The position numbers were made by a program, and so were the translations under genes. From assembly GCF_003932505.1 (NCBI RefSeq), contig NZ_QZMU01000001.1, forward strand, positions 1,860,001 through 1,924,000: a DNA stretch of 64,000 nt. Direction: 5' to 3'. Within the stretch, counting starts at the first letter, position 1. Every line of letters begins with the position of its first letter. Positions 35,137 to 44,757 of this stretch are shown piece after piece. The notes under the pieces were generated by a model. It was not told the DNA's origin. It was given only the letters and a program-made list of their open reading frames with translations, and made no database searches. This DNA is from Thiohalobacter thiocyanaticus (GTDB taxonomy: Bacteria; Pseudomonadota; Gammaproteobacteria; Thiohalobacterales; Thiohalobacteraceae).

Positions 35137-36894
35137 TCACATGCTCTCCGGCGCCGACACGCCCAGCAGACCCAGGCCGTTGGCGATCACCTGCCGCGTG
35201 GCCAGGATCAGGTTGAGCCGGGCGTCGCGCAGCTTCTCGTCGCCGACCAGGAACTGGTGGGCGTTGTAATAGGTGTGAAAGTCGTTGGCCAGGTCGCGCA
35301 GGTAGTGCGCCAGCTGGTGCGGCTCGTGATTGAGCGCGGCGGTCTCGACGATCTCCGGGTAGCGCGACAGGTTGATCATCAGCGACTGCTCGTGGGACTC
35401 GTGCAGCAGGTGCAGGTGGTCGCGGCCGCGTACGCGGTCCCACTGCATGCCCTTCTCTTCCATCTGGCGCAGCACGCTGCACACGCGGGCATGGGCGTAC
35501 TGGATATAGTAGACCGGGTTGTCGCTGGACTGGGACTTGGCCAGGTCCAGGTCGAAGTCCAGGTGCTGCTCGCACTTGCGCATGACATAGAAGAAGCGCG
35601 CCGCGTCATTGCCGACCTCCTGGCGCAGTTCGCGCAGGGTGACGAACTCACCCGAGCGGGTCGACATCTGCGCCTTCTCGCCGCCCCGGTAAAGGATGGC
35701 GAACTGCACCAGCAGTACGTCGAGCCGGTCGATGTCGTCACCCAGCGCCTGCAGTGCGGCCTTGACCCGCGGCACATAGCCGTGATGGTCGGCGCCCCAG
35801 ACGTCGATCACCCGCTCGAAGCCGCGCTCGAGCTTGTTCATGTGATAGGCGATGTCGGAGGCGAAGTAGGTCTTCTGGCCGTTGTCGCGCACCACCACCC
35901 GGTCCTTCTCGTCACCGAAGTCGGTGGAGCGGAACCAGATTGCGCCGTCGCGCTGGTACAGGTAACCGGCCTGCTGCAGCCGGTTGACGGCGGCATCGAC
36001 CAGGCCCTTGTCGGTCAGCGAGCGCTCCGAGAACCATTCGTCGTACTCGACCCCGAATTCCTTCAGGTCCTGGCGGATGTTGGCCAGGATCTCGTTCAGC
36101 CCGGCATCGAAGACCTTGCGGTAGTGCTGCGCGCCGAGCCGCGACTGGATGCGCGCAATCAGGCCGTCGATGTGCGCCTCCTTGTCGCCTTCGGGGGCGT
36201 CGGCCGGCACACCCTCGAACAGCTCGGCCGCGCTGACGCGCCAGTCGTCGCCATGGTTGCGGTGCAGGGTCGCGCCGATGTCCCAGACATAGTCGCCCTT
36301 GTAGCCGTTGCTGGGGAAGGCGAACTCCTCGCCGCACAGTTCCAGGTAGCGCAGGTAGACGCTGGCGGCCAGGATGTCCATCTGGCGGCCGGCGTCGTTG
36401 ACGTAATACTCGCGGTGAACATTGAAGCCGATCGCGGCGAGCAGGTCGGCGACGGCGGCACCGTAGGCCGCGCCGCGGCCGTGGCCGACATGCAGCGGCC
36501 CGGTCGGGTTGGCGGAGACGAACTCGACCTGTACCGGCTGTCGCGCGCCGAGGTCCGAACGTCCGTAGGCCGTGCCCTGCTCCAGGATCTGGTCGAGGGT
36601 CCGGTGCCAGGCGTCAGTGGTGAGGGTGAAGTTGATGAAGCCGGGACCCGCGATGTCCGTCTGTTTGATGAATTCGGAAGGCGGCAGTGCGGCCACCAGC
36701 TTCTCGGCCAGGTCGCGCGGCTTGCTTCCGGCCGGCTTGCACAGGGTCATGGCCAGGTTGGTGGCGAAGTCGCCGTGGGCGGCGTCGCGGGTGCGTTCCA
36801 GGTGGATTTCCACCTCGAGATCGGCGGGCAGGGTGCCGTCCTCGCGCAGGGTGTTCAAGCTGTGCTGGAGCAGGTCCTGGAGCAGGTGTTTCAT
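35137..36894 (-). CDS. argS: Arginyl-tRNA synthetase
   Basis: A 585-residue class I synthetase (E. coli 577). HIGH-type motif in [18 protein letters not shown], the N-terminal Add-1 domain at 1-110, KMSKS-like loop [14 protein letters not shown], and the DALR anticodon-binding domain at the end ([31 protein letters not shown]). It charges tRNA-Arg with arginine. The ATG at 36894 starts [13 protein letters not shown] as in relatives. It is downstream of priA and upstream of the SPOR gene. Confidence 0.96.
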   Translation of the reverse strand: MKHLLQDLLQHSLNTLREDGTLPADLEVEIHLERTRDAAHGDFATNLAMTLCKPAGSKPRDLAEKLVAALPPSEFIKQTDIAGPGFINFTLTTDAWHRTLDQILEQGTAYGRSDLGARQPVQVEFVSANPTGPLHVGHGRGAAYGAAVADLLAAIGFNVHREYYVNDAGRQMDILAASVYLRYLELCGEEFAFPSNGYKGDYVWDIGATLHRNHGDDWRVSAAELFEGVPADAPEGDKEAHIDGLIARIQSRLGAQHYRKVFDAGLNEILANIRQDLKEFGVEYDEWFSERSLTDKGLVDAAVNRLQQAGYLYQRDGAIWFRSTDFGDEKDRVVVRDNGQKTYFASDIAYHMNKLERGFERVIDVWGADHHGYVPRVKAALQALGDDIDRLDVLLVQFAILYRGGEKAQMSTRSGEFVTLRELRQEVGNDAARFFYVMRKCEQHLDFDLDLAKSQSSDNPVYYIQYAHARVCSVLRQMEEKGMQWDRVRGRDHLHLLHESHEQSLMINLSRYPEIVETAALNHEPHQLAHYLRDLANDFHTYYNAHQFLVGDEKLRDARLNLILATRQVIANGLGLLGVSAPESM

Positions 36895-37009
36895 GGGTGT
36901 CTCTGACGGCTTCGGAGGAGCCGGGATACGGCTCGAAGCCGGCTATTATCCGGTGTTGTGGGTATGTTGCAAGGGTGGTTTGCTGGTCTTGTTCAATGTA
37001 GGCGACAGT

Positions 37010-37113
37010 AACGCCAAGAATGCAGAGGCGCAGAGGCGCAAAGGGTAAATACATAAGAATTCTTTGCGTCTCCGTACCCATAGGGCATAAACGTCTTTGC
37101 GTGCTCTGCGTTT
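37010..37113. repeat. Inverted repeat of CGCAGAGGCG words between priA and argS
   Basis: Left arm 37010-37043 (AACGCCAAGAATGCAGAGGC...) and right arm 37093-37113 (GTCTTTGCGTGCTCTGCGTTT) are imperfect inverted copies. The words match the 27-base arms around 34942. The stretch GTACCCATAGGGCATAA at 37074-37090 also occurs, with one change, near 6396-6412. Confidence 0.65.
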
Positions 37114-37126
37114 ATTCCGCCGCGGG

Positions 37127-39331
37127 CTAGTAGGTATCCACCGGGTCCACGTCCAGCGACCAGCGGATGCGCCGTGCGGCCGGCGACTCGGCCAGGGTCG
37201 GGATCCAGTGTCTGAGCAGGCGGTGCAGGGCCGCACGTTCGGGAGACTGGATCAGCAGCTGGGCGCGGTAGCGTCCGGCACGTTTCTCCATCGGCGCCGG
37301 CACCGGGCCCCAGAACTCGATCTCCGGTCCCGACAGCTGCTGCGCCAGGGTGTGGGCCTGCTCGAGGAATTCCCGCGGGGCCTCCCGCCCGGTGGCCTCG
37401 GCGCGCAGCAGGGCCAGGCTGGCATAGGGCGGCAGGGCGGTCTCCCGGCGTTCGGCCAGGGCCGCCTCGGCGAAGGCGCTGTAGCCCTCGCCGACCAGCC
37501 GCCGCAGCAGGGGATGGTCCGGATGATGGGTCTGGATCAGCACGGTGCCCGGCCGTTCGGCCCGTCCGGCCCGTCCGGCGACCTGGACGATGAGCTGGGC
37601 CAGACGTTCGCTGGCGCGGAAGTCGCTGGAGAACAGGCGCTGATCGGCCTCGAGGATGCCGACCAGGGTCACGCCGGGGAAGTGATGGCCCTTGGCCAGC
37701 ATCTGGGTGCCGAGCAGGATCTGCGCTTCCCCGCTTTGGGCGCGTTCCAGCAGCGTCTCCAGCTGGCCCTTGCGCCGGGTGCTGTCGCGGTCGATGCGCA
37801 GGCAGGTGTGCCCGGGGAACAGCGCCTGCAGGGTCTGCTCGATGCGTTCCGTGCCATAGCCCAGACCACGCAGGTCCGGGCTGCCGCACTCGGGACATTG
37901 GACCGGTACCGGCTGGCTGGCGTCGCAGTGATGGCAGTGGAGCCGTCCGCGGCCCTGATGCAGCGTCAGGTGGCTGTCGCAGCGCTGGCAGGCCGCCACC
38001 CAGCCGCACTCGTGGCAGATCAGAGTGGGGGCGAAGCCGCGCCGGTTGAGAAACAGCAGCACCTGTTCTCCGCGTTCGAGGTGGCGGTGCATGGCCCCGA
38101 TCAGCGGCTCGGCCAGGCCCTCACGCAACGGCTGGCCGCGAATATCCAGCAGTTTGAGTGCCGGCGCGCTGGCCGTGCCGGCCCGGCTCGGCAGGTGCAG
38201 ACGCTGATAGCGGCCCTGGTCAGCGTTGTACAGGCTTTCCAGTGAGGGCGTGGCCGAGCCCAGCAGGATGGGCACGTCCTGCTGCCGGGCCCGCCAGATC
38301 AGCAGGTCGCGGGCCGAATAGCGAAATCCGTCCTGCTGCTTGAGCGAGGGGTCGTGTTCCTCGTCGACGATGAACAGTCCCGGCTCCGGCAGCGGCGTGA
38401 ACACGGCCGAGCGGGTGCCGACCACGATCCGGGCCGCGCCGTCGCGCGCGGCCACCCAGGCATTGAGGCGTTCGCGTTCACTCAGGCCCGAATGCAGGAT
38501 CACCAGGGGGGCGGCCAGGCGCGCGCGCAGCCGCTGCATCAGCTGCGGGGTCAGGCCGATCTCGGGGACCAGCAGCAGGGTCTGGCGGCCGGCGGCCAGG
38601 GCCTGTTCGATGGCGCGGATGTAGACCTCGGTCTTGCCGCTGCCGGTGACCCCGTCGAGCAGAAAGCAGCCATAGCCGGTGTGTTCCGCCACGGCCTGTA
38701 CCGCGGTGGCCTGGGCGGGATTGAGTTCGGGCGCCGTTCCGCCCGGCTGCGGCGGTGTCAGTCCCGGCGTGGCCGTGAGCTCTTTCACCCAGCCCTTGGC
38801 GACCAGTGCCTTGAGGGCATCGGGCCGGTACAGGTCGCGGGCCTGGAGCTGTTCCCGATCGGCGCCGTCGGGACAGCCGGCCAGCCAGGCCAGCAGGGCG
38901 GCCTGGCGCGGTGCGCGCCCGAGTCCGGCCGGATCGATGGCCCGCCCCGCCGGACTCAGCTGCCAGCAGCGGGTCTGTTCGATTGCCGCGGGCCGGCCCT
39001 GACGCAGCAGGGCCGGCAGGGCCTGGGCGAAGACCTCGCCGACAGGGTGGTGGTAATAGCCGGCGGCCCAGTGCAGCAGCGCCAGCAGGTCGGGCGGCAA
39101 CAGCGGCCGGGCGTCGATGACTTCACTGACCGGTTTGATCTGGTCCGCGCGCAGTTCGGTCCGGGGACTGGATTCCAGGATGACGCCGACCAGGCTGCGG
39201 CGGCCGAACGGGACCCGCACCCGGCATCCGGGTGCGGCCCCGCCGACCGGGTCCAGGCGGTAATCGAAGCTGCGGTACAGGGGGCAGGGCAGGGCCACCC
39301 TGACATAGGTTGCTGTGGACTGATTGGGCAA
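37127..39331 (-). CDS. priA: Primosomal protein N' (PriA helicase)
   Basis: A 734-residue PriA that restarts stalled replication forks by loading DnaB. N-terminal 3'-DNA-binding domain (VRVALPCPLYRSFDYRL), Walker A GVTGSGKTEVY, DEAH-type VDEEHDPSLKQ, and a Cys-rich zinc region with repeated CxxC (CHECGWVAACQRCDSH, LHCHHCDAS, QCPECGSPDL). Length equals the family norm (732 in E. coli). It heads the priA-argS-SPOR run; upstream is a 475-base gap with DnaA boxes, notable for a replication gene. Confidence 0.95.
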   Translation of the reverse strand: MPNQSTATYVRVALPCPLYRSFDYRLDPVGGAAPGCRVRVPFGRRSLVGVILESSPRTELRADQIKPVSEVIDARPLLPPDLLALLHWAAGYYHHPVGEVFAQALPALLRQGRPAAIEQTRCWQLSPAGRAIDPAGLGRAPRQAALLAWLAGCPDGADREQLQARDLYRPDALKALVAKGWVKELTATPGLTPPQPGGTAPELNPAQATAVQAVAEHTGYGCFLLDGVTGSGKTEVYIRAIEQALAAGRQTLLLVPEIGLTPQLMQRLRARLAAPLVILHSGLSERERLNAWVAARDGAARIVVGTRSAVFTPLPEPGLFIVDEEHDPSLKQQDGFRYSARDLLIWRARQQDVPILLGSATPSLESLYNADQGRYQRLHLPSRAGTASAPALKLLDIRGQPLREGLAEPLIGAMHRHLERGEQVLLFLNRRGFAPTLICHECGWVAACQRCDSHLTLHQGRGRLHCHHCDASQPVPVQCPECGSPDLRGLGYGTERIEQTLQALFPGHTCLRIDRDSTRRKGQLETLLERAQSGEAQILLGTQMLAKGHHFPGVTLVGILEADQRLFSSDFRASERLAQLIVQVAGRAGRAERPGTVLIQTHHPDHPLLRRLVGEGYSAFAEAALAERRETALPPYASLALLRAEATGREAPREFLEQAHTLAQQLSGPEIEFWGPVPAPMEKRAGRYRAQLLIQSPERAALHRLLRHWIPTLAESPAARRIRWSLDVDPVDTY

Positions 39332-39806
39332 GGGGATATCTGTGCAGTTAGCCGGTATCGTTGAGCCTGATTGTTATAATCCGGCCTTAAGCCTTTAATC
39401 CAAATGCGGTAATTTCATTATCCACAAAATCTGTGGATAACTTTGTGGAACAAATGGGGCTAACGGCCTGCAGGGCCCGTATTTGTTGCATTTGTGTTAA
39501 CTTGCGCATTTTGTCACCAATGTATTTTATATTTACTAAACAGTAAGTTATAAAATTTCAGCTGATTGCCCGGGCTGGTGACGGGCTTTCGACGCGAAAA
39601 GGTCGGATTCACTTTCAGCTTGTGTATAAACCCGGCTGGGAAGAAAAATCAAGCCCCCGGTCAACCGCAGTTCAAGTGCAGTTATCCGTCCGCCGCAGGG
39701 GCGCCTGCATCCTGTATAACCCGGTTATACACCGGCTTTGTGCGGCTCCGGTTACGTACTCGGCGTTAGCGCCACCCATCCCTTGATGATGGGTCTAACT
39801 GCCAGT
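39332..39806. other. AT-rich gene-free region upstream of priA
   Basis: A 475-base non-coding stretch between two minus-strand genes and the longest gap in the window. It contains three perfect DnaA boxes (listed separately), the one-mismatch TTATACACC, and an AT-rich tract about 39,480-39,570 that could melt easily. The priA promoter should lie at its left end. Confidence 0.7.
39418..39629. promoter_or_regulatory. Cluster of three perfect DnaA boxes
   Basis: TTATCCACA at 39418-39426 (plus), TGTGGATAA at 39432-39440 and TGTGTATAA at 39621-39629 (both minus-strand TTATNCACA). The first two are back to back five bases apart, an arrangement common in replication origins. The tract between the second and third is AT-rich. 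Confidence 0.6.
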
Positions 39807-40883
39807 CTACAACCAGTCGGTCAGGGCGATGCCGATACCGATGCGGCGGATATGGGCGTCGTAGTCGATCAGGCTCTCGCCATAGCCGTCGAAGTACTGG
39901 GCGTAGCCCTTGACCCTGCGGGTCAGGGGGAAGGACCAGCCCAGCTCGACCGCCCCCCGGGGGTCGCTGCGGCTGAGGTTGCTGCGCAGCATCAGGCTCA
40001 GGGAATGACCGTCCAGTTTGTAGGCCAGGCGGAGTTCGCCATAGCCCATGAAGTCCTCGATATCGGGGTTGTCGTCCCCGGTGGCATCAGTCGGGCTTTT
40101 CTTTTTCGGCTCGGGGATGCGGTACCAGGGTTTGAGGCTGAAGGCGAAGTTGCCGCGCTCGAACACCAGGTCGGCATAGAGGCGGTTCCAGCTGCGCGAC
40201 AGTACACCGCCGCGGCCGTTGGACTGGTGCGAAAGGCCGACCTGCAGCAGCCGTGCATCGATGCCGAACAGTGAATAGTCCGGCAGGTAGGTCAGAAACA
40301 GCTCGGGCTCATGGTTGGTCTCGCGGAAGGCCGAGGAGAATTCCCGGTTGTAGGCCTGCCAGTAGGACTGGTTGGTGTAGGCCAGAAAGATCGAACTGCG
40401 GTCATTGAACAGACCGCGCACCAGCGGGAACTTGAAGCTGAGCTGAAACTTGAACTCCCACTTCTGCAGTTCACCCTCGCTGACGTCGAAGGGATCGGAA
40501 TTGGGCGAGAAGTTGTAGGTCGCCGGCAGCAGGTAGTTGGGCCGGTGCGGGGTGATGACGAAGGGGTTTTCCGCCGTGGCGCGTTCCAGGGTGATGCGGG
40601 TTTCCAGCGGCGAGGCGCCTGTCTCAGCGGCGGCATTCTCTTCGGCCGCGGGTGTCGGCGCCTCCACCGTTGCGGCCGGCGTATCCGCTTCCTGCTCGGC
40701 CAGCGGCAGGAGTGACTCCAGGCAGATGGCCTTGAGCTCGGCCACGGTGGCCTCGTCCGGGGCGGCCTTGAGCTGTTCCAGCAGGCACTGGTCCAGGTCG
40801 GTGGGAAAGGCTTGCGCGTTGAGGCTGGCGAGGATGCCGGCCAGGAGGCAGGCGCTGCGCGCGGCAAGGCGAGGATATCTCAT
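39807..40883 (-). CDS. pldA: Outer-membrane phospholipase A1 (OMPLA)
   Basis: A 358-residue protein: signal peptide 1-25 (cleavage after LNAQA), an Ala/Pro/Glu-rich spacer, and a 12-strand barrel of the PldA family from about residue 110. The catalytic triad is visible with the same spacing as in E. coli: His219 and Ser221 in LSHQSNGRGG and Asn233 in SRSWNRLYADL. It hydrolyses phospholipids that reach the outer leaflet, as a Ca-dependent dimer. The N-terminal extension is longer than in E. coli (289 residues). It is downstream of the pnt operon, but a strong terminator separates them. Confidence 0.92.
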   Translation of the reverse strand: MRYPRLAARSACLLAGILASLNAQAFPTDLDQCLLEQLKAAPDEATVAELKAICLESLLPLAEQEADTPAATVEAPTPAAEENAAAETGASPLETRITLERATAENPFVITPHRPNYLLPATYNFSPNSDPFDVSEGELQKWEFKFQLSFKFPLVRGLFNDRSSIFLAYTNQSYWQAYNREFSSAFRETNHEPELFLTYLPDYSLFGIDARLLQVGLSHQSNGRGGVLSRSWNRLYADLVFERGNFAFSLKPWYRIPEPKKKSPTDATGDDNPDIEDFMGYGELRLAYKLDGHSLSLMLRSNLSRSDPRGAVELGWSFPLTRRVKGYAQYFDGYGESLIDYDAHIRRIGIGIALTDWL

Positions 40884-40911
40884 GTGTCACTGTGTCCCAT
40901 CCATGATCCAT

Positions 40912-40939
40912 AAAAAAAGCCCGGCACAGCCGGGCTTTT
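40912..40939. terminator. Intrinsic terminator of the pnt operon
   Basis: AAAAAAAGCCCGGC ACA GCCGGGCTTTT: a 7-pair GC stem (11 with the A/T ends), followed on the minus strand by seven T. It lies 31 bases after the pntB stop and is symmetric, so it can act in both directions. Confidence 0.9.
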
Positions 40940-40969
40940 GTCCTTACCCTGCGTTGTGCACGGTGCTGA

Positions 40970-42328
40970 TTACAGCTGCTTGACCTCGGCAATCAGCTTG
41001 GCCGCGACTTCCTGGCCGTCGCCGTAGAGCATACGCGTATTGTCGAGGAAGAACAGGCCGTTCTCAATGCCGGAGAAGCCGCGGCCGCGGCCGCGTTTGA
41101 CCACGATCACATTTTGGGCCTGATCGGCGTTGAGGATCGGCATGCCGTAGATGGGGCTGGACTTGTCGTTGCGGGCCACGGGATTGACGACGTCGTTGGC
41201 GCCGATGACCAGGGCCACGTCCGCCTGCGGGAACTCGGCATTGATCTCCTCCAGGTCGTAGATCTTGTCGTAGGGTACCCCCGCCTCGGCCAGCAGTACG
41301 TTCATGTGCCCGGGCATGCGCCCGGCCACCGGGTGGATGGCGAACTTCACGTCCACGCCCTGCTCTTCCAGCATCTCGCTCAGCTCCCAGATCTTGTGCT
41401 GGGCCTGGGCCACGGCCAGGCCGTAGCCGGGTACGATGATCACCTTGTTGGCGAAGGCCATCATCACCGCGGCATCGGCGGCCCCGATCTCCTTCATCTC
41501 GCCCTCGGGTCCGGCGCTGCTTTCGGCCTCGACCGCACCGAAGCCGGAGAACAGCACGTTGGTCAGCGGCCGGTTCATGGCCTTGGCCATCAGCTGGGTG
41601 AGCAGGGTGCCGGCGGAGCCGACCACGGTGCCGGCGATGATCATGGCGGCATTGCCGAGCACGAAACCCTCGAAGGCGACGGCCAGTCCGGTCAGGGCAT
41701 TGTAGAGCGAGATCACCACCGGCATGTCGGCGCCGCCGATGGGCAGTGTCATCAGCACGCCGAAGGCCAGCGCCAGTGCGAAGAACATGAACAGGGCGAA
41801 GCCGCCCGGTGCCTCGGCGAACATTACATACAGGCCGAAGGCGATGGCCAGGCCAAACACGACCAGGTTGATTGCCTGCTGACTGGGGAAGTGGAAGGAT
41901 TTCTTCATCAGCCCCTGCAGCTTGGCAAAGGCGATCATGGAACCGGAGAAGGCCACCGAGCCGATCAGTGCGCCCGCCACGGCCAGCACCTGGAAGGTAC
42001 TGTTGTCGAAGTGACCCTTGAGCAGTTCCACCGCGGCGATGGCGGCGGCCGCGCCGCCGCCCATGCCGTTGTAGATGGCGATCATCTGCGGCATGTCGGT
42101 CATGGCGACCTTTTTCCCGGTATACCAGGCCGCGCCGCCGCCGATCAGGATGGCCAGGATCATCAGGCCGTAGTTGCCCATGTCGGGCATGAAGAAGGTG
42201 GCAAAAGTGGCCACCACCATGCCGGCACCCGCCCAGACGATACCGCCACGGGCCGTCTTCGGCGAGCTCATGCGCTTGAGCCCGAGGATGAACAGGACCG
42301 CCGCGGCGAAGTAACTGAGTTCGATCAT
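40970..42328 (-). CDS. pntB: NAD(P) transhydrogenase, beta subunit
   Basis: A 452-residue membrane protein with about nine hydrophobic helices in the first ~265 residues and the NADP(H)-binding domain III at the C-terminus (VIIVPGYGLAVAQAQH, GMPILNADQAQNVIVVKRG). It couples hydride transfer from NADH to NADP with proton entry, supplying NADPH. Its start overlaps the stop of the small alpha-2 gene by four bases. It is the last of three genes. Confidence 0.95.
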   Translation of the reverse strand: MIELSYFAAAVLFILGLKRMSSPKTARGGIVWAGAGMVVATFATFFMPDMGNYGLMILAILIGGGAAWYTGKKVAMTDMPQMIAIYNGMGGGAAAAIAAVELLKGHFDNSTFQVLAVAGALIGSVAFSGSMIAFAKLQGLMKKSFHFPSQQAINLVVFGLAIAFGLYVMFAEAPGGFALFMFFALALAFGVLMTLPIGGADMPVVISLYNALTGLAVAFEGFVLGNAAMIIAGTVVGSAGTLLTQLMAKAMNRPLTNVLFSGFGAVEAESSAGPEGEMKEIGAADAAVMMAFANKVIIVPGYGLAVAQAQHKIWELSEMLEEQGVDVKFAIHPVAGRMPGHMNVLLAEAGVPYDKIYDLEEINAEFPQADVALVIGANDVVNPVARNDKSSPIYGMPILNADQAQNVIVVKRGRGRGFSGIENGLFFLDNTRMLYGDGQEVAAKLIAEVKQL

Positions 42329-42618
42329 TTGCGGTCCTCCTTGCTGCTCTTGAACATCTCGAGCATGCGTTCGGTGACCACGTAGCCGCCGACCGCGTTG
42401 CCTGCGGCCAGCATCACCCCGATGAAGCCGATGAAGCGCTCCAGATCGGTATCGGCGTGGCCCATGGCGACCATGGCGCCCACCAGCACGATGCCGTGGA
42501 CGAAGTTAGAGCCCGACATCAGCGGGGTGTGGAGGATGACCGGCACCCGGGCGATGACCTCGTACCCGGTGAAGGCGGCCAGCATGAAGATATAGAGTGC
42601 GGTGAAGCCTTCGATCAT
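42325..42618 (-). CDS. pntAB: NAD(P) transhydrogenase, alpha subunit part 2
   Basis: A 97-residue protein with three hydrophobic helices (FTALYIFMLAAFTGYEVI, FVHGIVLVGAMVAMGH, FIGFIGVMLAAGNAVGGYVV): the membrane part of the alpha subunit, separate here as in Rhodospirillum. It overlaps pntB by four bases downstream and the alpha-1 gene by four bases upstream. Confidence 0.93.
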   Translation of the reverse strand: MIEGFTALYIFMLAAFTGYEVIARVPVILHTPLMSGSNFVHGIVLVGAMVAMGHADTDLERFIGFIGVMLAAGNAVGGYVVTERMLEMFKSSKEDRK

Positions 42619-43748
42619 GACGCGTCTCCTTCCACCAGGGCGCGGGTGGGTTCGTGCCTGATTTCGCCGTCGTGGGTAAGCGCCGAGTCCTTGATGACCT
42701 GGTCCTCCCAGTCGAGCTTGAGTTCGCCTTCCTTGATCATGGGGGTGAGGAAATTGAGCAGGTTCTTGGCGTACATGTCGGAGGCGTGCACCGGCAGCAT
42801 GGAGGGAACATTGAAGGGCCCGTAGACGCGCACGCAGCCGTAGACGTAGTCCTCGCCCGGTTTGGTGACTTCGCAGTTGCCGCCGCCCTCGGCGGCCAGG
42901 TCGATGATGACCGAGCCGACCTTCATGTTGTCGACCATCTCCTTGCTGATGATCTTCGGCGAGGGCCTGCCGGGGATGGCGGCGGTGGTGATCACGGCGT
43001 CCGACTGAGTGATGTGTTTGGCCAGCACCTCGAGCTGTTTGCGTTTCTCTTCCTCGGTCAGCTCACGGGCATAGCCGCCCTCGCCCTCGGCGGCGACGCC
43101 GGTATCGATATACTTGGCGCCCAGGGACTGCACCTGCTCGCGGGTGGCCGAGCGCACATCATAGGCCTCGACCACCGCGCCTAGGCGCTTGGCCGTGGCG
43201 ATGGCCTGCAGGCCGGCGACACCGGCGCCTATGATCAGCACCTTGGCCGGGCGGATGGTGCCGGCGGCGGTGGTCAGCATGGGGAAGAAACGGCCGCTGC
43301 GGTCGGCGGCCATGATGGCGGCCTTGTAGCCGGCCACCGCGGCCTGGGAGGACAGCGCGTCCATGCCCTGGGCGCGCGAGATACGCGGGATCAGCTCCAT
43401 GGCGAAGCTGGTGATTCTGCGGTCGCGCATCAGCTTCACGCGTTCCGGATATCTGTGGGGCGACATGAAGCCGACGACGATACTGCCCTCGGCTATCTGA
43501 TTGATCTCGTCCTCGTCCGGCGGCTGGACCTTGAGGATCACCTCGGCATTGCCGAGCAGCTCGGCCTTGTCCGTGACGAAACTGACATCCTCGTAGTCGT
43601 CATCCACATAATGGGCGCCAGCCCCGGCGTCATGCTCCATCCGGACCTCGCAGCCCAGCGCGGCAAAGCGCTTGGCCACGACCGGATCGAGCGCGACCCG
43701 GCACTCGCCTTCCAGGGTTTCCTTGGGTACGGCCACGCGTATTGGCAT
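42615..43748 (-). CDS. pntAA: NAD(P) transhydrogenase, alpha subunit part 1 (NAD-binding)
   Basis: A 377-residue soluble domain I: MPIRVAVPKETLEGECRVALDP start, alanine-dehydrogenase-like fold, NAD motif VLIIGAGVAGLQAIATAKRLGA and AIIPGRP-like TTAAIPGRPSPKI. The ATG at 43748 begins the conserved sequence. It heads the pntAA-pntAB-pntB operon, all joined by four-base overlaps. A terminator-like hairpin lies 113 bases upstream on the same strand, within the gap to the divergent HNH gene. Confidence 0.93.
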   Translation of the reverse strand: MPIRVAVPKETLEGECRVALDPVVAKRFAALGCEVRMEHDAGAGAHYVDDDYEDVSFVTDKAELLGNAEVILKVQPPDEDEINQIAEGSIVVGFMSPHRYPERVKLMRDRRITSFAMELIPRISRAQGMDALSSQAAVAGYKAAIMAADRSGRFFPMLTTAAGTIRPAKVLIIGAGVAGLQAIATAKRLGAVVEAYDVRSATREQVQSLGAKYIDTGVAAEGEGGYARELTEEEKRKQLEVLAKHITQSDAVITTAAIPGRPSPKIISKEMVDNMKVGSVIIDLAAEGGGNCEVTKPGEDYVYGCVRVYGPFNVPSMLPVHASDMYAKNLLNFLTPMIKEGELKLDWEDQVIKDSALTHDGEIRHEPTRALVEGDAS

Positions 43749-44051
43749 TGTTGTCTCTCCGTCTCCGGGTATCCGGTTGGCACGGCGGGAAGGCGCCGAC
43801 GGTGCCCTCCCCAAAAGCAGGCCATGATAACGGATTCAGCTGAGCGATTGAATATCGTGGAAAAATTCCCCCGCTGACACGGGGGTGTCATGCGGGCGCG
43901 CTGCAATGCCCGGAACAGCACTGGCGAGCCCTCCGGGGTGATGAAAATAAATTCAGGAATATCAGTTGTTTCAAAAGGACGTGAGCGCGCCAGACAGTTT
44001 ACTTTTGCCAGGAGTTCTGACATAAAGAGGTATCCGCCAGGAGAGGACTCG
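43749..44051. other. Divergent region between pntAA and the HNH gene
   Basis: A 303-base gap that must hold the pnt promoter and that of the HNH gene. A minus-strand terminator at 43861-43885 divides it. No confident -10/-35 was assigned; the open frame crossing it on the minus strand is treated as chance. Confidence 0.5.
43861..43885 (-). terminator. Terminator-like hairpin in the pnt leader
   Basis: On the minus strand CCCCCG-TGTCAG-CGGGGG is followed by AATTTTT. It reads toward pntAA, 113 bases before its start, with no annotated gene ending there: an attenuator or the end of a short RNA. Confidence 0.55.
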
Positions 44052-44663
44052 ATGATGTTGCAGGATTTGTCGCATCAGGTACTCAGAACCGACGCCGGTG
44101 GCATGCCGCTGGAGTGGGTGGATTATCGCGAGGCGGTCAGGCTCTACCACCTCGGCCAGGTGGCCTATGCCTGCGGCAGCGTGATCTTCCGCATCCGCGG
44201 TGGCATCAATGCCCGGACCCGGAGGCAGAGCCTGGTCGAGGTCAATTCCATTATCGCCACCCACGGCAATCACACCGCGCTGCAGAAGAACCGCGACACC
44301 TACACCCCGCCGCTCAACAACCGTACCCTGTTCAAGCGCGACGCCCAGCTGTGCCTGTACTGCGGCGAGCAGTTTCCCGCCCGCGAGCTGTCGCGCGACC
44401 ATGTCACGCCCATCAGCCAGGGCGGGACCGACGTCTGGAACAACGTGGTTACCGCCTGCAAGCGCTGCAACAATCACAAGGCCGGCCGCCGTCCCGAAGA
44501 GGCCAACATGGAACTGCTGGCCGTGCCCTTCATTCCCACCCATGCCGAGTACATCTACCTGCAGAGCAAGCGGGTGATGGCCGACCAGATGGAATTCCTG
44601 CGCGCCCACTTTCCTCGCCACAGCCCCCTGCACCAGCGCCTGGCCGCCGCGATGGCGGAATGA
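44052..44663 (+). CDS. HNH endonuclease
   Basis: A 203-residue protein with a C-terminal HNH nuclease domain: zinc pairs in CLYCGEQF and CKRCNNHK, and the catalytic His in LSRDHVTPISQGGTDVWNN (about residues 115-133). The N-terminal half (RTDAGGMPLEWVDYREAVRLYHLGQVAY) is characteristic of a widespread chromosomal family without known function; it is not clearly tied to restriction or phage. ATG 44052 follows AGGAGAGG; the longer upstream frame is rejected. Confidence 0.88.
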   Translation: MMLQDLSHQVLRTDAGGMPLEWVDYREAVRLYHLGQVAYACGSVIFRIRGGINARTRRQSLVEVNSIIATHGNHTALQKNRDTYTPPLNNRTLFKRDAQLCLYCGEQFPARELSRDHVTPISQGGTDVWNNVVTACKRCNNHKAGRRPEEANMELLAVPFIPTHAEYIYLQSKRVMADQMEFLRAHFPRHSPLHQRLAAAMAE

Positions 44664-44757
44664 TTCTTCAGCCGCTGCGTTAAAGGCCGCCATCCTGTTG
44701 AGCGACCTCCGTGGCCACGTTATCCTCGTGGCTCGTTCATAACCCTCATTCAATTCC

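Noticed and set aside
39332..39806. Chromosomal origin (oriC) as a firm call
   Set aside because: DnaA boxes are real but dnaA, dnaN, mnmG and rpmH are missing and gene direction to the right does not fit; kept only as a candidate finding.
43538..44023. Minus-strand frame starting MSELLAKVNC upstream of pntAA
   Set aside because: It crosses a strong terminator and then runs into pntAA in another frame; no ribosome-binding site or family likeness.
44052..44663. HNH gene as part of a restriction or defence island
   Set aside because: No methylase, specificity or toxin partner; the N-terminal half matches a common stand-alone chromosomal family.
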